From Bacillota bacterium (GTDB lineage: Bacteria; Bacillota; Bacilli; Bacillales_B; DSM-18226), in NCBI GenBank assembly GCA_030705665.1, contig JAUZQA010000052.1:1-12729 (forward strand): a stretch of DNA of 12,729 nt, written 5' to 3'. Made by a program: the position numbers and the translations under genes. Below, one piece after another: positions 7,753 to 12,729 of the stretch. Numbering within the stretch: the first letter of the stretch is position 1; every line of letters begins with the position of its first letter. The notes beneath the pieces were generated by a model. That model was not told where the DNA came from and made no database searches. It saw nothing but the letters and a program-made list of their open reading frames with translations.

Positions 7753-8331
7753 TTACCTGTCCACTATTCTTTGTTCCATCCCCGACCACCGCTTAAATAA
7801 ATTGGCTTCAAGGTCAAATTGATCAAGCGCTTTTTGAACGCTTTGATTGACGATATCATCAATCGTTTTCGGTAAATGATAGAAAGACGGAACTGGCGGA
7901 AGGATCACTCCCCCCATCTGAGTAACACTCATCATGTGCTGGATATGCCCAAGGTGTAACGGCGTCTCGCGTAAAAGAAGCACTAGCTTTCTGCGTTCTT
8001 TTAGCTGAACATCAGCAGCCCTCGTCAAGAGTTCGTTATTAAAGCTGTTGGCAATTCCTGCGAGCGTTTTTATCGAGCAAGGCGCGACAATCATGCCGCC
8101 TACTTTAAAGGAACCGCTTGAAATAGCGGCTCCCAAATCATTATTTTCATATACTTCTGCAGCCATCTTGTAAAGATCTTGTGAACGATAATTAGTTTCG
8201 TACTCAATCGTTTTCATGGCTGTCCCACTGATGACGAGGTGAACCTCCACTCCAAGACCGTATAGTGCTTCCACGGTACGAACACCATATATCGCACCGC
8301 TTGCACCTGAAATCCCTACGACCATTCTCAT
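7753..8331 (-). CDS. ubiX: UbiX/BsdB-type flavin prenyltransferase
   Basis: UbiX joins a dimethylallyl group to FMN to make the prenyl-FMN cofactor of UbiD enzymes (family knowledge). The 192-residue protein is full length. It has the N-terminal flavin loop GISGASGAIYG (6-16), PCSIKTLAGI (84-93), the LKERR-N6-RE stretch with K111, R121 and E122, and Y151 before the LPKT segment. These match the dimethylallyl-phosphate and flavin residues of Pseudomonas UbiX at the same spacings; the position of its last phosphate Arg appears to be K167. The first ATG follows GGGGGTGA, while a second ATG two codons later is possible. It sits 31 bases after the transporter gene. It is the obvious cofactor supplier for the UbiD-family protein at 1825-3207, although the two genes are under separate promoters. 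Confidence 0.94.
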   Translation of the reverse strand: MRMVVGISGASGAIYGVRTVEALYGLGVEVHLVISGTAMKTIEYETNYRSQDLYKMAAEVYENNDLGAAISSGSFKVGGMIVAPCSIKTLAGIANSFNNELLTRAADVQLKERRKLVLLLRETPLHLGHIQHMMSVTQMGGVILPPVPSFYHLPKTIDDIVNQSVQKALDQFDLEANLFKRWSGMEQRIVDR

Positions 8332-8362
8332 GCCTATTCACCCCCGAATTTTTTAATGTAAA

Positions 8363-9724
8363 TTAGAAGTTTCCTTTTGTTTCCGGAACAATTAAGCTGC
8401 CAATGACAAAAATCAGGTAAATTCCACCAAGGAAACATGCAAGTGCTACAGGAATGCTGCCAGTTACACCACTAACAAGGGAAACGAACGTTGGCATAAT
8501 TCCTCCAAGGGCAAATCCTGTGTTCCATGAAATACCAGTACCGCTTGAACGAATGGCTGTTGGAAAGCGCTCATTCAAGAAAATCATAACAGGTGCGTAT
8601 CCAGCATTTCCTAATGCTGAGAACACAATCGCATATAAAGCAATGGCTGAAATACTTGTTGCGTGACCTAATCCCAAGCCTAATAAAGGAAGGCTAATTA
8701 GGTTAATAACTCCAATGATCATAAAGGTTTTCTTTCTTCCAATTTGATCACTAATGTAACCGCATAGGATCGGTGATATAATTGCAACAACACTTGCTCC
8801 CATCAAAATTAACGATGCAGTAGTAGGATTAATTTTATTTACCAACTTCAAAAATGTTGGAAGGTATCCGGATGTTAAGTAATATCCGGCACCACCGCCA
8901 AAAACAATCATCAGGTTTACAAAAAATACAGAACGATATTTAGAAAAAATAACACGAACAGGTGATTCCTCAGGCTTTGGTTGCTTTTGTTCAGCCTTAT
9001 TTGTTTCCTGCTCTTTTTTCAATTGCTTCCATAAAGGAGACTCTTCAAGTGATTTGAATACAAAGATTCCAACAAAAGCACTTATGATACCGGAGAAGAA
9101 CATAACTCTCCATCCCCAGCCATTAAACGCTTCACCTGGAAAAATTTGCGAAACGATTAAATAAATGATAGAAGCTATTAATGCTCCCAAACCGGCACCG
9201 CCACCGCCGATTAGACCTGACATGGTACCTCTCCACTTAGCCGGAACAGATTCTGTGCCAATTGTATGAGTAGAAGCAACTACCCCACCGACAAAAATTC
9301 CTTGTACTAAACGCAGGATTAGAAAAATAATTGAAGCTGCAACACCGATTTGATTGACGGTAGGCAACAGTCCAAATATCGCAGAAGCACAACCAACACC
9401 AATAAAAGCGACCGTCATTGCTCCTTTTCTACCGTGTTTATCCGCATAGACACCAAAAATGGCAGAACCAACTGGGCGCATAATGAGTGTCACCGCAAAC
9501 GAAGCGTAAACAGCGGCAAGTGAAAGAACCGGAACGTTTGATGGAAAGAACACTTGACCAATCACAGGGGCTACATAAAGAAGAATAAATAAATCAAAAA
9601 GATCTAATGACCATCCAAGAACAGATGCAATTGTAGCCTTTACCATTTGACCATTGCTTACGATGAGCGCTGAACTAGTTTTTGGATCCTTTGCCAAACC
9701 TGATGAACTGGAAAAATTGGACAT
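8363..9724 (-). CDS. MFS organic-acid:H+ symporter (SHS/MHS/AAHS-like)
   Basis: This 453-residue protein has about 12 predicted membrane helices with a charged cytoplasmic loop (about 228-262, rich in K, E and Q) between the two halves. Major facilitator motif A is clear as GVYADKHGRK (91-100), with RLVQGIFVGG (138-147) in helix 4 and ESPLW (228-232) after helix 6. The first helix carries GWSLDLFDLF, with paired acidic residues (D41, D44) as in sialate, monocarboxylate and aromatic-acid symporters, so a carboxylate substrate is likely but not defined. The ATG follows AGGGGGAG. It lies 105 bases downstream of the LarA-like gene, past a stem-loop, and 31 before the UbiX gene. With the LctP-type protein it gives the cluster two different acid carriers. 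Confidence 0.87.
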   Translation of the reverse strand: MSNFSSSSGLAKDPKTSSALIVSNGQMVKATIASVLGWSLDLFDLFILLYVAPVIGQVFFPSNVPVLSLAAVYASFAVTLIMRPVGSAIFGVYADKHGRKGAMTVAFIGVGCASAIFGLLPTVNQIGVAASIIFLILRLVQGIFVGGVVASTHTIGTESVPAKWRGTMSGLIGGGGAGLGALIASIIYLIVSQIFPGEAFNGWGWRVMFFSGIISAFVGIFVFKSLEESPLWKQLKKEQETNKAEQKQPKPEESPVRVIFSKYRSVFFVNLMIVFGGGAGYYLTSGYLPTFLKLVNKINPTTASLILMGASVVAIISPILCGYISDQIGRKKTFMIIGVINLISLPLLGLGLGHATSISAIALYAIVFSALGNAGYAPVMIFLNERFPTAIRSSGTGISWNTGFALGGIMPTFVSLVSGVTGSIPVALACFLGGIYLIFVIGSLIVPETKGNF

Positions 9725-9798
9725 AACTCTCCCCCTAAATTTTTGATATAACTAAAGTTAATCATTGTGTGAATCCGTTTTCATTTTTCCTAGATCAC

Positions 9799-9822
9799 GG
9801 GTAAAGCCATTCGGCTTTACCC
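9799..9822 (-). other. Intercistronic stem-loop between the LarA-like and MFS genes
   Basis: GGGTAAAGCC and GGCTTTACCC form a perfect 10-bp stem with a four-base loop, 8 bases after the LarA-like stop codon. On the - strand it is followed by GTGATCTAGG and not by a T-tract, so it is unlikely to end transcription fully. It could protect the ferredoxin/LarA-like message from 3' decay and give it higher expression than the genes beyond. A small palindrome TAACT-AA-AGTTA also lies at about 9753-9764. Confidence 0.5.
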
Positions 9823-9829
9823 CCTATGC

Positions 9830-11257
9830 CTATGCGTTGACTAAAATTCCTCTTTGCTTTAACCATTTCGGCATCAGAATGTTATCAACCCTATCACTGA
9901 TTTCAGGAGCGATCTCCAACAAATGATCCTTTAGAGAACGGCTTACGTTAATTCCGCCCACTGCACCGTCAAATACGATGACTTTGTCCGTTCCTGTTGT
10001 TTTATAAGCAAAGTCCATGGAGTCGTTCAGGTTTTCTGCGATCATCGCATATTTCATATACTCCAAATTCTGAGAGTCATGTTCAAACAGTTCTGCCTGT
10101 TCTTTTCCAACTACAAGGGTTGGGATTTTCTCAGAAAAGAATGCACTTGGATATCCAATCCATGCATAGTTGTGGACAACCATTTTAATAGCCGGATTTA
10201 CCGGTTTTACATCCGGAACGAGCGGTTTTCCGTCCCTGCCATACATCGCTTCCGCATACCATGTATACGGTGCAAGCCTCACATCAAGGTCGAATAAATC
10301 AGTGTTAGCTCCGACGAAGTTACAGTAAATAACTCCCGCAGAGAATACATATGGCACAGGACATGGGAAATCCAACCCAACAATACACTCGTCAATTCCA
10401 CCTAATAACTGGAACACCTTCCCGTAATGTCTCAACCCATCAAGGGTAATCGTATCGTTAATTTTGTACAGATCATTATCTGCTTCAACGCTGATAACAC
10501 CATTAGGAGACATATTCAGGAACACAGCTCCTACAAACTTGCTTTGAACAAATTCTGATTCAAAGATGGCACGGGCGGTGAAATTGGCTCCGCGAGGCCC
10601 CAAATTTTGGTGGTATGTGGAACGGGTTTCAATCCGCGCATAGGACATACCGAACGGCTTAACGGCACGGTCTACCTGACGGTGGAAGTGAACTTCACGA
10701 ACATCACTGTTATGTACATGAATAATCCATTTAGCGTCATACGTCCATTTCAAGCCGTAAAGCGTTCCAATTTCCGTTTCAATCGGAATACCTTGATCGA
10801 TTGGGGCCATCCCCCTCGCTTTGTCAAAATGTTTATCTAGCCCAAATCGCTTGATATACTCCTCTGTCTCTCTGAAACGCAGACCTACACCCGCACGCAA
10901 ACGAACTTCTCTAGCACCTGTACGTTTTTTCACTACGTCATATACCGTTTTTAATAATTCAGCATACGGCTCTCCGCCAAGAAGTGTAAATCCATGGTGG
11001 GAAGCAAGGATATTCACGGTGTCATTCGGCTGAATCATAGACAAGTCCACCTTTTCCAAGGCAGCCTCAGCATGGCGCCGAATCGAGTACACACCTTCAG
11101 GACTTGGATAAATGACTTCCGGAACATCCGGGAACAGCTCACTTAGCATAACCGACGTCATATTTGGCAGATCAGCAAACCTGTTTTTGACTAATTTCGG
11201 GTCAACACCATATCTTGATGGTCGTGGATCAAGCGGTTTAATTGGTTGTGAGTACAT
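9830..11257 (-). CDS. Divergent LarA-superfamily (nickel-pincer) protein
   Basis: This 475-residue protein resembles lactate racemase LarA across both domains, though divergently. Residues 79-139 (VNILASHHGF... to IKRFG) follow the LarA first Rossmann half. H190 and K200 stand ten residues apart, like LarA H174 and the pincer-attaching K184, and both begin HF. Residues 408-437 (ENLNDSMDFAY... FDGAVGGINV) match the LarA C-terminal segment. The equivalents of LarA R75 and H108 appear to be F90 and R127, so one acid/base histidine and one substrate arginine are missing. The protein is about 50 residues longer than LarA. The ATG follows AAAGGAGG and overlaps the stop of the ferredoxin gene (TAATG), implying translational coupling. 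larC nearby supports nickel-pincer use. The reaction is unknown; a 2-hydroxyacid racemase, epimerase or oxidoreductase is possible. The alignment was made by eye from a recalled LarA sequence. Confidence 0.68.
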   Translation of the reverse strand: MYSQPIKPLDPRPSRYGVDPKLVKNRFADLPNMTSVMLSELFPDVPEVIYPSPEGVYSIRRHAEAALEKVDLSMIQPNDTVNILASHHGFTLLGGEPYAELLKTVYDVVKKRTGAREVRLRAGVGLRFRETEEYIKRFGLDKHFDKARGMAPIDQGIPIETEIGTLYGLKWTYDAKWIIHVHNSDVREVHFHRQVDRAVKPFGMSYARIETRSTYHQNLGPRGANFTARAIFESEFVQSKFVGAVFLNMSPNGVISVEADNDLYKINDTITLDGLRHYGKVFQLLGGIDECIVGLDFPCPVPYVFSAGVIYCNFVGANTDLFDLDVRLAPYTWYAEAMYGRDGKPLVPDVKPVNPAIKMVVHNYAWIGYPSAFFSEKIPTLVVGKEQAELFEHDSQNLEYMKYAMIAENLNDSMDFAYKTTGTDKVIVFDGAVGGINVSRSLKDHLLEIAPEISDRVDNILMPKWLKQRGILVNA

Positions 11258-11916
11258 TACACTTCCTCCTTTTTAAGTGAACAAGTTACACTTGACAGCG
11301 GCGCATTTCGCAGCTGTTCCAGGAACTCAATATCCTCATCAAAATGGAAACCACGTTTTGCATACTTTTCTTTGACCTCATCAGGAATACTCCAAATTGT
11401 CGGCGTCGCTCCGTACCACTGGTAACGGCCTGACGGTGTTTCCAATTCCTTGCCTGCTGCCTGTAAGAGACGAATCGCCGGCTGTAAACATTCTACAGTA
11501 CATCCTGTACGCAAGCCGGTTCTACGTGAGATTTCATCCGGTGTCTCTGCACCCTGAAGAATGGCTGCAGCTACTTCATCGGCACGTGTGCTCGTACAGT
11601 AGCAAATGATTTGCTCCGGATGAAGATGTGCGTCATAGCATATCTTTTGAATTTCTTCATAATTCGATTGGCTAATATCAACACCAATCGTGCGTGTTTC
11701 TTTCAAATTAACCATCTCAATGGCATCGAACGGACAGCGCTGTTCACATGCAGTACACCCCGTACAATGTTCCTCTTCGACCACTGCAAGTTTCTTATTT
11801 TTGCTTCCTGGAACGGGTTCCATTGTAATCGCCAAAGTTGGACAAACTTGTGAACAAATTTTACAGCCAGTGCATTTATCGTTGATAATCACCGCTAATG
11901 AATTAATTAAGCGCAT
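11257..11916 (-). CDS. Ferredoxin-type protein: two 4Fe-4S motifs plus BFD-like 2Fe-2S domain
   Basis: This 219-residue cytoplasmic electron-transfer protein has two classical 4Fe-4S motifs (C15, C18, C21, C25 and C51, C54, C57, C61). A bacterioferritin-associated-ferredoxin-like domain follows (about 103-153), with C105-Y-C107 and C139-TVE-C143, so the last pair is spaced CxxxC and not the usual CxxC. The C-terminal 65 residues are not recognised and may be a partner-binding tail. The start chosen is ATG at 11914-11916, which has AGGAG eight bases upstream; the in-frame GTG three codons earlier overlaps that ribosome binding site. It is the first gene behind the sigma-54 promoter and overlaps the LarA-like gene by one base, so the two products are probably made in equal amounts and work together, for example in electron transfer to or from the LarA-like protein (inference). 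Confidence 0.88.
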   Translation of the reverse strand: MRLINSLAVIINDKCTGCKICSQVCPTLAITMEPVPGSKNKKLAVVEEEHCTGCTACEQRCPFDAIEMVNLKETRTIGVDISQSNYEEIQKICYDAHLHPEQIICYCTSTRADEVAAAILQGAETPDEISRRTGLRTGCTVECLQPAIRLLQAAGKELETPSGRYQWYGATPTIWSIPDEVKEKYAKRGFHFDEDIEFLEQLRNAPLSSVTCSLKKEEV

Positions 11917-11962
11917 ACACTTCACTCCTTCTCAAAATTTATTTAAATGTCATTATGTTACT

Positions 11963-11979
11963 TGCAAGATATGTGCCAA
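11963..11979 (-). promoter_or_regulatory. Sigma-54 (SigL) -24/-12 promoter of the ferredoxin/LarA-like operon
   Basis: The - strand reads TTGGCACATATCTTGCA from 11979 to 11963, a perfect TGGCAC-N5-TTGCA match with GG (11977-11976) and GC (11965-11964) ten bases apart. The predicted start is near 11952, giving a leader of about 36 bases. Such promoters need an ATP-using enhancer-binding activator, so the operon should be silent without its inducer. No activator gene lies in the window. Confidence 0.9.
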
Positions 11980-12030
11980 CTTTCATTTATGAAGAAATAC
12001 GGTGAATTTTGACGATTTGGGAGCTGATGG

Positions 12031-12081
12031 TGGTGTCAAAGAACACCAATACGGAACTATGATTGGTGCTATTTGGTTCCG
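12031..12081 (-). promoter_or_regulatory. Upstream activator region of the ferredoxin operon: three overlapping inverted repeats
   Basis: Three dyads overlap on the + strand: TGGTGT-N6-ACACCA (12031-12048), CACCAAT-N11-ATTGGTG (12044-12068) and CGGAAC-N18-GTTCCG (12052-12081). The block TGGT-N8-ACACC-N2-TAC-GGAACT (12031-12058) repeats the one upstream of the UbiD gene at the same distance from the -24 element (66 bases from GG to ACACC). This fits one or more binding sites of an enhancer-binding activator at about -91 to -106 and beyond. Confidence 0.7.
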
Positions 12082-12140
12082 GAATGGAATTTAGTCGATT
12101 AGGAGATTAGCATCAAAATAAAAAAGCTGCCCATTGTGTG

Positions 12141-12190
12141 AACTGCACCCCAATTGTTAGACACATTCTAACAATAAGGGGTGCAGTTTT
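12141..12190 (+). terminator. IS-end hairpin and terminator ahead of the transposase
   Basis: AACTGCACCCC (12141-12151) pairs with GGGGTGCAGTT (12178-12188) and ATTGTTAGA (12153-12161) with TCTAACAAT (12167-12175), with a 5-base loop, and a run of T follows (12187-12192). This strong stem would stop + strand transcription entering the element from outside and so limit transposase expression, a design known in other insertion sequences. It overlaps the left terminal repeat. Confidence 0.7.
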
Positions 12191-12194
12191 TTAT

Positions 12195-12729
12195 ATGACT
12201 AAATTTACTGCAGCAGAAAAGTTAACCGCAGTTAAAAGATATTTAGAAGGCGGAGAGACTGCTGGTTCTATAGGGGAATCCATGGGTACATCTAAACAAG
12301 TGGTAGCCAATTGGGTAATGCAATATCAGTAGAAAGGGGAAGAAGGATTATAAGAAACATCCTAAACAAGCTATACACCCGAACATAAAGGAAGTTACGG
12401 ATACCGTCGTATTAGGGATGAGTTAAGGAACCGAGGGCATAGAGTGAATCATAAAAAAATCCAAAGATTAATGGAAGAGTTAGGATTAAAGAGCATTGTT
12501 CGTATGAAAAAAGATCGCTCTTATAAAGGAGAAGTCGGCAAAACTGCACCGAATTATTCTGGAGCGCCAATTCGAAGCTGAAAACCCAAATGTTAAGTGG
12601 GTAACGGATATTACAGAATTTAAATTGTTTAGCGAAAAGCTCTATTTATCCCCAATTTTAGATTTATTTAATGGGGAAATAATCACCTACACGATGGATT
12701 CCAGGCCAAGATATTCTCTTGTTAAAAAC
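12195..12729 (+). pseudogene. Decayed IS3-family transposase (OrfA start joined to OrfB, with stops and a frameshift)
   Basis: The frame opens at ATG 12195 with a helix-turn-helix OrfA N-terminus (MTKFTAAEKLTAVKRYLEGG to NWVMQYQ). It meets TAG at 12330, with the frame still showing KGEEGL after it, and then TAA at 12351 and 12363. From about 12381 the same frame shows the OrfB HTH_21 segment ([14 protein letters not shown] to [12 protein letters not shown]), so the rest of OrfA and the start of OrfB are deleted. A one-base shift near 12551-12560 moves the reading frame; after it the DDE core start is seen ([23 protein letters not shown]), open to the window edge. No active transposase can be made from it. 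Confidence 0.85.

Larger units (their letters stand above)
12139..12729 (+). mobile_element. IS3-family (IS150-group-like) insertion sequence remnant, left end; right end outside window
   Basis: The left end begins TGAACTGCACCCC, of the TG-initial type used by IS3-family elements in bacilli, and leads into a transposase reading frame at 12195. The OrfA and OrfB remains show that the element is decayed and internally deleted. It continues past the window edge, so the right inverted repeat and target duplication cannot be seen. It sits about 58 bases beyond the activator region of the ferredoxin operon. Confidence 0.8.

Noticed and set aside
9725..9829. A separate promoter for the MFS gene
   Set aside because: No convincing sigma-A or sigma-54 elements on the - strand; only a stem-loop, a small palindrome and the ribosome binding site are visible.
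11914..11925. GTG at 11923-11925 as the start of the ferredoxin gene
   Set aside because: The GTG overlaps the AGGAG ribosome binding site, which is ideally placed (8 bases) for the ATG at 11914-11916.
12138..12332. A small intact gene upstream of the right edge
   Set aside because: The first 19 codons lie in the IS terminal hairpin and the rest is the truncated N-terminus of an IS3 OrfA; it is a transposase remnant.

Overview
The window looks like a Bacillaceae (Bacillus/Neobacillus-type Firmicute) chromosome. GC is low to moderate, the ribosome binding sites are strong AGGAGG-type, and an IS3-family remnant of the kind common in bacilli lies at the right edge. The species cannot be fixed from the sequence alone.

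Layout. At the left edge is the 3' part of larC on the + strand, which makes the nickel-pincer (NPN) cofactor insertase. It ends at a 19-bp bidirectional terminator (636-680). Everything from there to about 11.9 kb is on the - strand and reads right to left. First comes a cassette of a ferredoxin-type Fe-S protein (two 4Fe-4S motifs plus a BFD-like domain), a divergent LarA-superfamily protein, an MFS organic-acid transporter, a UbiX-type flavin prenyltransferase, an aldehyde dehydrogenase and an iron-type alcohol dehydrogenase. After two hairpins come an LctP-type permease, a UbiD-family prenyl-FMN decarboxylase, a terminator and an R2-like ligand-binding oxidase (R2lox). The right end (12139 onward) is a decayed IS3-family element.

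How the genes may work together. The cluster combines two rare cofactor systems: prenylated FMN (UbiX makes it, UbiD uses it) and probably the nickel pincer (larC inserts Ni, the LarA-like protein would carry it). With two carboxylate transporters and an alcohol/aldehyde oxidation pair, this reads as a catabolic unit for an unknown hydroxy- and/or unsaturated or aromatic carboxylic acid. The substrate is not identifiable from sequence.

Regulation is the sharpest result. Two sigma-54 (-24/-12) promoters are visible, one before the ferredoxin gene (GTTGGCAC-N5-TTGCAA) and one before the UbiD gene (GTGGGCAT-N5-TTGCAA). Each has the same upstream motif, TGGT-N8-ACACC-N2-TAY-GGAACT, and in both cases ACACC begins exactly 66 bases from the -24 GG. 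This implies one enhancer-binding activator controls both halves of the cluster. No such activator gene lies in the window.

The LarA-like protein keeps the equivalents of the pincer-attaching lysine and one catalytic histidine of lactate racemase, but appears to lack the other histidine and a substrate arginine. It is also translationally coupled to the iron-sulfur protein. That suggests chemistry other than simple racemisation.
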